A stretch of DNA of 64,000 nt, taken from assembly GCA_022457065.1 (NCBI GenBank), contig JAJGBQ010000001.1, positions 6,944,001 to 7,008,000 of the forward strand. The letters are read 5' to 3'. This DNA is from Curvularia sp. ZM96 (lineage: Eukaryota; Ascomycota; Dothideomycetes; Pleosporales; Pleosporaceae). Positions 10,907 through 22,140 of this stretch are shown here, one piece after another (the stretch's first letter is position 1; each line of letters opens with the position of its first letter). The position numbers were made by a program, and so were the translations under genes. The notes under the pieces were generated by a model, which was given only the letters and a program-made list of their open reading frames with translations, had not been told where the DNA came from and did not search any database.

Positions 10907-13493
10907 TGCAGCAGGTGAAAGGCAACAATGTTACATGCCAAAAACAAGACCCGTCTTGTCGCTCAGTATTATCATAATACCGAGTCTCGAGACCTCGATC
11001 GGGGAACTGGAAAAGGAAATGGGTGGCGCAGGGAAAAAGACAGCGCCGGCACCGGGACGAAGCAGATCTTAGGGATCAAGAGAATGATGCACGGTTGACA
11101 AATGGGCCAAGCACTCTGTATATCTCCGCATGGCAGTGAGGAATCGTAATCTGGGACCCACTATAAGCTGGGGGGAGGGAGGGTTGGATGACCCCAACCC
11201 TCCCACCGATACCATGGAACGTGCAAGGATGGTGATGCAGCTCGTGGCATCCCTGTCACCCCAGTCGTAACGGAGAAGCATGCCAGCCCTGCTCCTGACA
11301 GCGGTTTCTATGCGAAACGAAGAATAGCCGGTGCGGGAAGTATTCTCCATACTCTATAGTACGGTTGTACCGTGGTCGCGGGCGCATTCTAGCACCGGGC
11401 ATGCACTGCCGCCTTTTGGAACCTTCTTGGTTGCGTGTCCTGCATGTCATCTGTCTCACCACACCAAGCGCTGGGTTTGGGAAGAGGGGAACCATTCAGA
11501 TCATCTGATCAGTACGAGATCAGGCATATGGTCGACACAAGGACCACGCCCGGCGGCGCCGGGCCCACCTCAATGTTAAAGTCAAAGTCCAAGAGTCTGT
11601 GCACTACACCAATGAGTAGGTGGCGCTGTCTAGGTCGCACAAAAAGTGCATTTCGCTCAGTTAAATCGGAAGTGACAGCCGACAGTTGGCAGGTTTCCGG
11701 GGCTTGTGGCACGAAAGCCACTCGCTTCTGGCAAAACGAAGGGTACACCAACGTTGTTGTTGACTGTGCCACACAGAGTACATTGTTGTTTTCCATGCAC
11801 CCATGCATGATGATTGACAATCAGATACACGCAAGAAGCTGATCTGCACCACGCTGGCGTTGTCCAAGGTTCCCCCTTTTCGCTTGTCCGAATAAGAAAT
11901 CATGGATAGCTTGTCATCAATGACGCTGGGCCACCAACCTATCGGCGCATCTACGTTCTCTAAAACCACCGCGGTAAGGTCACCTTCCGGATTTGTTGAA
12001 ACAATCTGCTTTACGTTCTCAAGAGGCCATGAACTTCAGGCTTCCACGGCGCAACAACCACACTGCGGGGCATCCTCACTGCCGATAGGCCTTGGCGCAC
12101 CGTCCAAGACATAGGTCAACAACCAATCAGACATGGTCTAGTGACAACCTCGGAAACCAAACCACCACGGGGGATATGCACAAGGATAGTATTCGGGAGA
12201 GTGGGTGGAAGGAAGCACGCGAAGAAAGGGCCTATTGCGGGCCTTCTAGAACACGGATAAAATCAGAGAGCAATTAAAAACGCTTCCTCGACACCACAAT
12301 CTGAATTACGAGAATGTAGGTGGCCTACAAATGAGCTGAAGCCAATGCCCACACACTGAAATCTTCCTCGGAAGAATTCTTTTTGGTGGCTGTCTATGCA
12401 CAGAGCAGCTAGGTACATCTTACCCCGGAAATAGCAGTATTGGCCGTGATTCTGCCATACGCCAAACCCGGCCAGGCCGCCTTAGCCTGCGCCCCAAACA
12501 TGCGCAATATCGTTTCTCGACATGCTGTTCGTTGAGAGGTATTGCCCAGTGCGCCCATCACCCTGTTTCACAGCACGAGACCACCCTTACCCGCGTCGCG
12601 GCACTTATAGCGCCAGTTTGCATTCAGGGTCAATGGTCATACTCCTAAAGTTATAGGTATGGGTGGTGGTTAGCACCGTTTTGCTGGGAAGACATGTGTG
12701 CATGAGAACAGCGACCCCAAGGCGCAGGTATCGAGAGAGCGAAAACCGGGCCATGGGCGCGGAACCCCGCATTACTGGCTACCACGCACACAGCAGGGCT
12801 GAGTTCTCCCGAGACTTGCATGAGCGTCGCATCCAACTTCGCAGATCTTTACCCCCATGACTTTCTGGAACGCATGCGAAGGTTGTCGCTTATTTTCCAT
12901 GACATCAAGCACGCGATGTTAATGGGGCTGAGTTGGCTGGCCAAAGAGGAACGAAGAATGGGATTCGGATCGCCAGGTTGCCTATGAAAGAATAGTACAA
13001 TGCACACTTACTTTTTTTGGGCGCTACCCGAACCACACTGGTGGGAAAGAGTAAACATGAGCGAGCGCATCCGTGCTGCGAGGACGTTTGTGCTGGCCGG
13101 TCCGCGCCGACTGTGGAAATTGACAGCATTGTCGACCAAAAGAAGAAAAGAGAAAAGCACTATATCGTCCAGTAGGAAACGAGCATTGAAGCGTGCAAGT
13201 ACATTCATCGTAGCTAGTTCAGAAGAGTACATCCGAGCTTCTTCACAAAGACATGTATAAAGTATCGGCGCGCGTCGAGACCAATGGAAAAAATCAAGTT
13301 CAGAAAAACAACACGAAGTCAACCAGTCCAGCCAAGCAAAAGAATTCACGACATTGCCAAGAAGTGCCTTTTCGAGGTGCGGCCCAATCGCGGCACCCAC
13401 GTATCCCGTATCCTTCACGTCTCTCTCACACTTGACACTCTGTGAAAGTGATTTCTTGACAGTCGTGTGGGAAATGGTGCTTTGCATAGATCT
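10907..13493. other. Long intergenic region upstream of the receptor gene
   Basis: 2.6 kb lie between two - strand genes. No ORF has protein-like features; the 159-codon frame at 13008-13487 lacks any motif. An 11-bp perfect inverted repeat is at 11177-11204. The region probably includes the receptor promoter and the 3' end of the NLR-N-terminal-like gene. Confidence 0.4.
11177..11204. repeat. Perfect 11-bp inverted repeat with 6-nt loop
   Basis: The arms GGGAGGGTTGG and CCAACCCTCCC flank ATGACC. It lies 271 bp upstream of the receptor start codon, in its promoter or leader. A hairpin or a dyad binding site is possible; the function is unknown. Confidence 0.6.
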
Positions 13494-14481
13494 TCAACGC
13501 CTCTCTAGGTGCTCGCGACCCGTCTGAACATGCTGATTGTCTTCCGAAATGTCATTCCCTTCAGTTATTGCCCGATTTCCGGCACTAGATCTTGCTCCTG
13601 TATGGCTAGACCGCGATCGAATGGAATTGAACATAGCCTGGAGACGTCCAGCCCTTCCTTCTACCAGCTGAAGTTCCTGACTGGTTTCTGGCACATGTGG
13701 CACGGTTTCTGTACGCGCAGAAGTCGAACCTGGGCTAGGTGCAGTAGAATCAGGGTGTCTTGAAGAGGATCCTTCCATATTGAACATGCTGCTGCTTCCT
13801 GATGCTTCGACAGTGAAATCTTCCATATCGACATCTGCTTTGATTGGCTCATCACGATTCGCCATCCAGTGGTGACCAGCAATTGTGACCCCTTTCGCTC
13901 GAAACTGAATGTTCGTTAGTTTTGGACTCCGCTGATATATCAGGGATGGGATTTACTTTGATATCAGTGTGACCCATATTCATGGTGTTTGTGTTTGTGT
14001 TGGCTGGAGACGTGACCTTTTTGGCTGACTCCTTTGCAGATATTGTCGTATTTGATACTTCAAGTGACGATTCAATAGCCTTCCGGAGGTCCACGAGAGA
14101 GTCTTGGTGTTTCTGAGAAATGTGAAAATGGAGCAAGTCCCTCTTCTTGTTAAGTGCCTCGAATGCGGAGACAATTTTATTTTGTGATATAATTGACGCC
14201 CAACTGATGCCAAAGACTCGTTTCGGTTGAAGGAGACTGAGCACCTGACATGCGATACCCGAAATTGATATCAGAACCGGGAAGACAGGGCTGTTGTCGT
14301 CCACGTGGTGACCGGAGAGGCGTTGAAGGATGTCAAGTAACAGCCTGACGTTCGTTGCTTCGTCACGGTAAGTCGAGTCTTCATGTACTAGTCTGTTGTA
14401 TAGTCTTTGTAGGCTAACAGCTGATGAGTGAAGATATACCACGAGTTGGCTGACACTGGCTGCACAACCAACGAGCTCCAT
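13494..14481 (-). CDS. Protein with fungal NLR/STAND-type N-terminal helical domain
   Basis: Proposed exons 14481-13890 and 13834-13494, joined by a 55-nt intron (GTCACA...AAGCAG, phase 1), give 310 aa; the intron is phase-consistent but has a weak donor, so two separate frames remain possible. The start at 14481 gives MELVGCAASVSQLVVYLHSS, a beginning typical of the helical N-terminal domains found ahead of NACHT or ankyrin modules in fungal STAND (NLR-like) proteins. The helical part spans about residues 1-145; the rest is Ser/Thr-rich and looks disordered. No P-loop, NACHT, ankyrin or WD repeat follows, so this is either a stand-alone signalling-domain protein or a truncated NLR. In NLR proteins such domains act in self/non-self recognition and cell-death signalling; a similar role here is inference. 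Confidence 0.55.
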
Positions 14482-15593
14482 ATTAAGTATTTCTCGAACG
14501 CGGACAAATTTCAACACTGATAGATATCATTCAGCTGAAACTGAAGCAGCCTTCTTGATTCGAAACATTAGTTTGCAGCTACATATGCTTCATTGTAAAA
14601 ACCCAATGAAGCCACTCACGCTAGCTAGGTTAGTAAGCGAGTTCAGTCTGCCTTGTATGGTCATCGAGCCTCGGAGAATACTAGGAAGATCCACCTTGTA
14701 CAACCTTCCGGTGAGAAGTGTCAGCATGTTGCTACCGAGTGTTTTCAGGCTGATCCCCAACCTTGTCGCGCTGTGGTCTGGATGCCGCTGCATGAAGCCC
14801 GTTGCAACGCCACCGAAACAAGTCATCCATATGGAGCTGAACACTTGTCACACGGTATCACAACGCCGCATGGACCTCAAAAATTCCAATGAACAACGCA
14901 TCCGCACTTTGAACAAGCTTCTGTGGGACACGTAACCTAAGTCTCTTCTTACGTTGCTGCCCCTGATTAGCTGAACCTAGTATACACTTGACCTCGTTCC
15001 AATTTCTCTTTGACAGCGTTGAAACAAACGTACATCCGAGCTGACTGCATTCTCGAGGCCTAAAGGTACCAGGAAAATGCGGTGAGTTTGATGCGAGACT
15101 CTTTGCGCAAACCACAGTCCTCAAGGTGGGAATTTGCGGTTAGTTCTCCAATTATAAGCTACGGTATATCCGGTGGCTGTACGCTTTCTGGTTTCAAAGC
15201 CTTGTGTAACTTATTGAAGTCTGCCTCGATAGGATGTCTGCCAGCGCTATCAAGCTAATAGAGACATGTCCGTTGCCTTTGTTCGCCGCTTGTGGCATAT
15301 TCACCAATCGTACTGTATAGGGAAAAGGGGCGTGAAGGCAAGAAGGCAAACTTGCATGACAGTCTCCAGTCTTCACCGAGAAGGACCCATTTCTGTTATC
15401 CCCAGACTCTCTAGCTTTCGCATCCTGGCACATCATACTGATCACTCGGAGAATTGTAAGGAGTCTGAAGGAGCCCAATGCGCCCTCATCGGCTCGTTAA
15501 AAACTGCTCATCTCATAGAAATTGGTCCGTCAGACAACGAGTCACAATCTTTGCATCTCCTGAACCCAACATTCTTTTCACTCCAGCCCCACA
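14482..15593. other. Divergent intergenic region
   Basis: It separates the NLR-N-terminal-like gene (-) from the Cys-rich membrane protein gene (+). Short frames on both strands (for example 14590-14844 on -) have no motifs or convincing splice partners. No RNA gene was seen. Confidence 0.4.
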
Positions 15594-16349
15594 ATGGCAC
15601 AACCTAGAACTAATGTAGAGGCCAATACGAGTGATTTTCACAACGCTGGGCGGAATAAGATGTTTAATTGGAAGGACATCAAAGAAACCAACTCAGGAAT
15701 GACCATCTTAGGGATAGTCATCTTTGGGATTTTGGCTCTAATCATAACTCCAACGGTGGTGCTCAAGACCCTACATGACGACAACAAAACACCTACTACC
15801 AACCAAGTCGTAAGCACACACGACCCCAATCTCAGATCACATAGCTCACAGGGCGTACAGAGCGCCTCCACCTCCCAGCCCAACTCAGGCCTCTCCGCGA
15901 GCCTATCGCTCCTATCAGACGTCGCGCCCATACTATCCAGTATATCCATCGCCTCACCAGATTCACTCACCACCGTCCCTACAATCGAGGACCTCCTATC
16001 AGACTTCGCGCCCATACTATCCAGTATATCCATCACCTCACCAGATTCACTCACCACCGTCCCTACAATCGAGGACCTCCTATCCTCCATCACCAGCACC
16101 ATCTCCGCTACCACGCCCACACTGGCATCCGAAGCCACACCCATATCCACCTCAATCCCCACACCAGAACTCCAACCTCCACTCGTCTCCCAACCCCTCA
16201 CCTCGGCCCCTGCATATCTCTTCCCTGGTGCCGCCTGCACCACAGATTCGCAGTGCTCACCTAACATATGCTACACGGAGCCCAACATAGCCACCTACTG
16301 CTGTGGTCCGACCATAATCGGATGTCCAGGGTACGGATCTGGGGCATAG
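15594..16349 (+). CDS. Single-pass membrane protein with tandem repeat and Cys-rich tail; probable 3' frameshift
   Basis: 251 aa as it stands. The start ATG (CACAATGG) is followed by about 35 polar residues and one transmembrane helix at about 37-60 (MTILGIVIFGILALIITP). A long Ser/Thr/Pro-rich stalk then contains two copies of a 28-residue repeat (core APILSSISIASPDSL), and a Cys-rich end carries CTTDSQCSPNICY and YCCGP. A type II layout with a glycosylated extracellular stalk is inferred. The stop at 16347 comes right after a GGGG run at 16341-16344. In the +1 frame a further short stretch with three cysteines continues to a stop at 16399-16401, so the present stop may reflect a one-base change. 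No family was recognised. Confidence 0.6.
   Translation: MAQPRTNVEANTSDFHNAGRNKMFNWKDIKETNSGMTILGIVIFGILALIITPTVVLKTLHDDNKTPTTNQVVSTHDPNLRSHSSQGVQSASTSQPNSGLSASLSLLSDVAPILSSISIASPDSLTTVPTIEDLLSDFAPILSSISITSPDSLTTVPTIEDLLSSITSTISATTPTLASEATPISTSIPTPELQPPLVSQPLTSAPAYLFPGAACTTDSQCSPNICYTEPNIATYCCGPTIIGCPGYGSGA
15909..16084 (+). repeat. 84-bp tandem duplication within a coding region
   Basis: Two copies with period 84 bp (15909-15992 and 15993-16076) plus 8 further matching bases differ at only two positions, a G/T at 15921/16005 and a G/A later in the unit. Because 84 is a multiple of 3 the duplication keeps the frame and adds 28 residues to the extracellular stalk. The near identity implies a recent expansion. 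Confidence 0.9.
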
Positions 16350-17186
16350 GGATTGCAAGGATCCTTTTACGTGTGATTTTCAGGCGAGTACGTGTGGATG
16401 ATGAGGTGTAAGGACTTTTTTCTCCACTTCTTTTGAGTGTAGGTTTTGTAAGGTATTGTGATGTCACTTCGGTTACTTGTATTTGTTGCAGTTTGTTTAT
16501 GTATTCTTTTTTTTTTCGTTTCAAAAAAGGGAGGGCGGAGTGGCCGGGTTACTTGGACGATACTTTTGTTATCATGAGGAGTTTTCTGGTTGATGTCATG
16601 TTCGACTAGATAAGAGGCAGGCAAGTATCCTCCTAGTCCGTCGCCTTTGTAGACACGTATTTCCTCTTCTGTTCTCACGTTTTATACCCCTGGTCGGCGA
16701 GTGGGTTTCATGCATCTTAGAGGAGAAGGTTTTGGTGTTAGTAGACATACACCAGGCTTAGAGTTATCATTAGAATGACTAGTTTCACAAATCTCAGTGC
16801 ATCTTGTTTGTAGGAAAAGCGTTTGCTGATTGTATAATGATACCGCCTTGCTGGCCCTATATATCAACACAAAGCTGTGAACTGCCACTTATGCAAGAGA
16901 AAAAAGCCTTGCAACCATCGAAGGCAACGCAGCTCATCTTACAGAAAACAAAACGAAATGGAAAAGGAAAGTCATAGTACATGAGTGTTTGTGTGACGAG
17001 TGAAAAATACAGAGAGATAGCATGATAACTCCTTTTTTCCACACTCCAGAAACGTGTGTATGCCAAAGGCTACAACTCCAGACATGGCCTGCATTATACC
17101 AAACGCCATGCACGATGAATGCTTCCAACAGCCCGAAACACCTAAACCAAGACAAGAGGGGTATTTACAAAACGATTACTAGAACA
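16350..17186. other. Intergenic region between convergent genes
   Basis: It begins with the possible frameshifted extension of the membrane protein (to 16401). The remainder is AT-rich 3' untranslated sequence with homopolymer runs, and no gene was recognised. Confidence 0.4.
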
Positions 17187-20100
17187 CTACCGTCGCGCCT
17201 GTGTTTGCGAGAACCAGTCGTCTTGGGTAGAATGATATTGTCTGCGTAATTCTGCCTCTTCCTCCTCTTGGCTTGATTTGAGGATCTCTTGCATGGTCTG
17301 TATGTCGTTGATGATGATATTGAACGCTTCGGTGACCTCCTTAAGGACAACGTTGCGGTTGTAGTTGGATCGGTGCTTCCAGATGGCATCCATGAGCGCG
17401 GCATTGATTTGCTCTAGTTGTTCAAGTGAACAGCCAGATGTGGATTGAACGAGCTTGTTATGCAACTCTGTAACCAACACATCATCGACAATGAGCTGAG
17501 GCTTTGGCTCCTCGTCATTCAGAATCTGATTAAGATTCGAGTGATGTGGAGGTGCAGGTGCTGGCATGGAAGTGACTTGTTGCGGTGACTGTGAGGGTTG
17601 CGAGTTGGACGGTTGACTGCTGACGTAGTGGACTTCTGTGTTGGGTATGCGGTCAGTTGCTGGTTCTGGTGACAAAGGGGTTAAGAGTTGGAAGCGTCGA
17701 GCAAAGAAATTTCGCGAACCTTGTGTGTCGGGAAGCTGTGAGCCGGTCGGCTCGGGCATCATCTCTGAAAAGTTTGGTATGCCGGTTGGGGCAACGCCAT
17801 TGCTGCTCTGTGTACCAAATTTGTTGTCTGAAGACCTGTGCGAAGTCTTTTGACCAGAAGTCGTTGTTGATGCACTATTGTGGTAGTCGTTGGGATGTGA
17901 GTTTGGTGCCATGAACGTGCGACCCGCTACCTGTGATTTTTGGGTCTGAGTTCCCTGAGTGCCGATTCTGCTCGGGGTCTGGAAGTGGAGATCGTGCTGC
18001 GTATTGGTATTCAAATCTTGGCTGTCGGTCATATGTGTATCATCGTTGGAAGGAACAGTAGAGCCGTTGGTTGTGTGGTGGGTGCCGTTGGATAACTCTG
18101 CGGTATGAGGAGGCCGCAATGGAGTTACTGGTGGCATGGCCAAGTGTCCAGGGACAGGTTCACCCAAAACGATAGGTCCCGAGGTCTCAGTTGTACCGAC
18201 AGATTGCTCGGGAGGCACGCGAGCGACGTCAGCAAAGTCCTTGTTCGCTGCCATGGCCTTTTCTCGCTTCTCTTGCGCCTTACGCTCCCTCTCCAGTTCG
18301 CGCTGGTATACCGCCTCACACTCTGCAAGTAGACCTGGATTCTGCTGCATGAAGAAGTTGTCCAGATCGACCTCAACATTTGTGATCATCTCATTTCCCT
18401 TTAGGGTTCTTTCAGCATCTCCAAAAGTCCTAGCATCCTTGACAAGAGTCTTGATATCAAATAGGTAATCTGCAGGGCGCTTGTAATAACCATTTGAAAG
18501 TCGTTTCTCGATCGTACCGAGGTCAAGGTTGTAGTACTTGTTGCCGCTCTCCACATGCAGGAGAACATCTACGCCCTTGGAATCCTTGGAGAACTCCCAT
18601 GGTCGTACGGCGCCTTGATCTTCTTGTTCTTCGCGTGGCAAGTCCGAGCGAACAAAGTCAGGATCTTGCTCGTCAAGCAAATAAGAATACCAGCTTTCCT
18701 CTAGGATTGGCTTGAAGAACTTCCTGTGACTCCTCTTCAACTGGTCCATGATAGGCTGGATGACAATCTTCATCTTGTTGAGCGTGAGCCTGTCTTGTTT
18801 CTTCTGCCACTTCTCACGGGCTGCAAGTTCCTTGGGATCAATGACCGGCTCAACGATAGGTGCAGGCTCCAGCTCAGGTAGCACGCGCTTCTTTCTGTTG
18901 TCAGGGTCAGGGAAGTCTGCGGGAGACATGCGGATGTAATGGGTGATGTTGTTGAAGAACTCGGAGCGCCCTTCTTGGTCTGGTCGCTTGAGCTGAAACT
19001 GGTTTGTCTGGGAGAATGAGAAGAGATCCATCATCATCTGTCGGTCAGGCTTCTCATTTTCGCTTTGCAACTCCATGATACCCAAGACCATGATTGGTTC
19101 ATTAGCGCCAATACTGCGCAGGAGGAGCTTGAACGTCTTGATTGCTTGACCGGGTAGCGTTTGGTACCAGACGTCAACTGCAGGGATATAGATGACACTA
19201 GGTTTGTGCCGTCTGACTTCGGTGAATAGCTGCGTAATGGCCGCCTCTGGTGTTCGGGTCGAGTCTTCTAGGATAGTTGGAAGGTCAAAAGACTGAACAT
19301 GCAATCCCTCTATTCTGTTCAACAACGCAGCACCGAGGTATTGCTGACCCATGCCTTGAAGACCACTAATCAGGAGACGAGGCCTGAAGATTCTGGTGCT
19401 TTCAAAGTTCCGCATCGTGGCCTCGCGCTCGAAGCCCTTTTCGTCGTCACGATCGTCAAACTCGGCTTCCTCAAGGGCAGTCAGCTTTTTCCTCCTTGGG
19501 ATGAGTTCATCGATACGCTTGATGATCTCCTCTAAAGGCTTTCGCAGCAGTGGCTCAATGTTTTTGCCCAATGGCGCTGCGCTTGCTGTGACTGTTCGCT
19601 GGGACGAAGGTACCATCTTGTTGACTGAAATCATAAAATCCTTTGCTAGAATCTTGATGTTGCTGGGATCAATCAAGAGTTTCTTTTCAGAGGTGTAGAT
19701 TTGAGGGTATGTTCCTTGAACAGCATTGAGGGCTGCCTCTGTGCACAAGGCTCGAATGTCGGCACCACCATAGCCCTTGGTCAGCTCGGCAAGTTGATCT
19801 TTCATTTCTGGTTTGAGAGGCGGGTCCCAGTTCTTGGTATGAATGTCGATGATAGATCGTCTACCAGCAACATTTGGCAATGGGAAGTAGAATTCTCGAT
19901 CGAAACGTCCCGGGCGTCGAAGCGCAGGATCTACCGAATCGGGACGATTGGTAGCACCGATGACGATGACTTGCCCACGGCCATCCATACCATCCATTAA
20001 AGCCAGAAGCGTCGCGACAATGGAAGCGTGAATCTGCTCCTGCTTACTGGATCGAACCGGTGCCAATCCGTCAATTTCATCAAAGAAAATGATACTGGGT

Positions 20101-22140
20101 TGAGTCTTCCGCGCTTCTTCAAACAAGAGCCGAAGCTGCCGCTCAGCTTCTCCGACCCATTTGCTCAAGGCATCGGCACCTTTGCGCATATAGAAGGTCA
20201 CTTTCTGTCCGTGTGCACTGACACTGGAAGCGAGAGCACGGGCAAGGAGTGTTTTACCAGTACCAGGTGGTCCATGGAACAAAACACCTCGAGGTGGGGT
20301 GATCTTGAAGCGTTGGAAAACTTCAGGATACAATAGTGGAAGCATGACCATCTCCTTCAGCTTGTTAATGTGGTCGTCCAGACCACCAACTCCATCGAAG
20401 TTGACGTTTGGATCCACACCAAGAGGATCAGCATCTGCGAGTGCCTTTTTGTCCTTGACTTTGCCAAGGTTCGCAGGGCCGCCGCCAGAGGCTTGTTGTG
20501 GGTCTGCGTTGTGAGATTGGGGAAACCCAAACGCGGGGGCAGTGGCTGTCGTTGGAGTCATGCCAATCATTCCACCAGCTGGTTTTGGCATCTTTTGATT
20601 CTCATCCTCACTGCTGTCAGAATCGCCACCTGCTGCCACACCAGATTCGACACCGCCACCAAAGGGACCCTGGCTGCGCCATAAGCTCTTGTATGTAGAT
20701 CGGCCACCTCTTGCCCGGGGTTTCTCGGCGACGGGCGGGTCGTCATCGTTGTCAAACATATTGTTCATCTCTGGTCGGACCACGCGGTAGTCCACGCCTG
20801 TGTTGCGGGCTCGTCGTTTGGGCACCGAGTCGTAAACAAGATCCTCGTCCGGTTTTCGACGACTGATTCGCCGTCTCTTGTTGTATTCCAAGTCCTGAAG
20901 CTCGTCTTGTAATTCATCTTGGTCAAGCCCTGATTCTTCAGACGAGGAATTGCGTCTGCTACGCTGAGACTGACGGGTCTTCCCTCGGAGGCGATTCGAC
21001 CGTCTTCCTGAGCCCGAGGCGCTTTCAGATCCAGATGCTTTGTCCTTGTCCTCGTCAGACTCAGACTGCTCGTCCTCCTTGTCATCCTCGGGAGGGGGTT
21101 CGAAGTCACTGCTTTCATCGGCGGCTCGCTTGCGCTTAGATGATGCGGCGCGGTTCTGGACTTGTTGTTAGTGCAAACACATAGCTTGGAGTCACACAGT
21201 AACATACCCTTAGATTCCGCCCACCACGAGTGACTGGGCCTTCCTCGTCGGAGTCTTCAGCAGCAGCCTCGTCATGCTGAGATTCCTGAATCACACCTTC
21301 CATGTCTTCCTCGCCCTCAGCATCTTCTTCTTGTGCATCTTGTGCAGGTGAACTTTCCTTGCTTGCCTCAACCTGTGTCTCAGTACCAGCAATAATAGCG
21401 TCGAGGGGACCCGGACTGTCCTCGCGGATCATGGACGTCTCTTGCGAGGCCTCCATGATGGCGCTTGGATGCTCGATTTTAGGGCCCTTGCCCCCTCTTG
21501 TTGCGCGCGCAACTGGCTCAGGACTGCGGGTGCCTTCACGGATGACGGTTACATGCTTGCCGGAGTCGGACAGCGCAACAATGGGTTCTTCGATATCGTG
21601 CGAAAGTCGACTACTACGTCGAATACCATGGACCTCTGGTGTTCTTCCGCGCGCGAGCGATTTGCTGCCAGTGCGAGTGCGTAGGTTGCGAGTGGAGGCA
21701 TTTTCAGGCATCTTCAGCTTTACTATAAGCGAAGGCTTGTCGACCTTTTCAATAGATGGTTGGGCACGGCGTCGCGAAGCAGGCTTTGGTGAATCTTCCT
21801 CGGATGCTGTATCCTCGATTTCGTCTTCGCTCTCCTCGTATTTGATCTCCTTCTTTGTGGCGCGACGGACGCTTCTGCCCGTCGCGGGATTGATCTCTGG
21901 TTCCTCTGACTCTGAGCGATCTGAAAATGAGTCTTCCGACTCAATCTCGTCGTCGTCGTCAATATCAGACCCACTGTATACGCGTCGCTGGCGCTTCGAG
22001 GGCTTTTTCTTAGCTGCCGGAGTGCTTCGATTGCGGCGTCGCGGAGGCGCTGCGCGTCTTTCCGAGTCGTCGTAATCAAAGTCGTCCGGATCGGATGCGT
22101 TGGGGTCGATGTCGAACTTGCGCTTCGCTCGGCTAGACAT
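17187..22140 (-). CDS. yta7: AAA-ATPase with bromodomain, Yta7/ATAD2 family
   Basis: Two exons, 22140-21208 and 21155-17187, with a 52-nt phase-0 intron (GTATGT...GTCCAG); 1633 aa. The first 500 residues are acidic, basic and Ser-rich, like the chromatin-binding N-terminus of Yta7. The first AAA domain has Walker A GPPGTGKT (about residue 606), Walker B SIIFFDEIDG (about 665) and sensor/arginine-finger segment ALRRPGRFDREF. A second, degenerate AAA domain follows (LLISGLQGMGQQYLGAAL lacks the canonical GKT). A divergent bromodomain lies at about 1110-1230, with a long Ser/Pro/Gln-rich tail after it. The family uses ATP hydrolysis to evict or remodel histone H3-H4 in nucleosomes and acts at heterochromatin boundaries in the nucleus. 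The domain order and length fit well. It is divergently transcribed from the SSADH gene across 1.8 kb. Confidence 0.93.

Noticed and set aside
13008..13487. 159-codon frame on -
   Set aside because: No recognisable motif, and the frame is isolated from the downstream gene.
14590..15124. Two adjacent - strand frames considered as exons of another gene
   Set aside because: No phase-consistent splice with protein-like continuity was found.
21302..22075. 257-codon Ser-rich frame on +
   Set aside because: Antisense to the acidic N-terminal exon of yta7.
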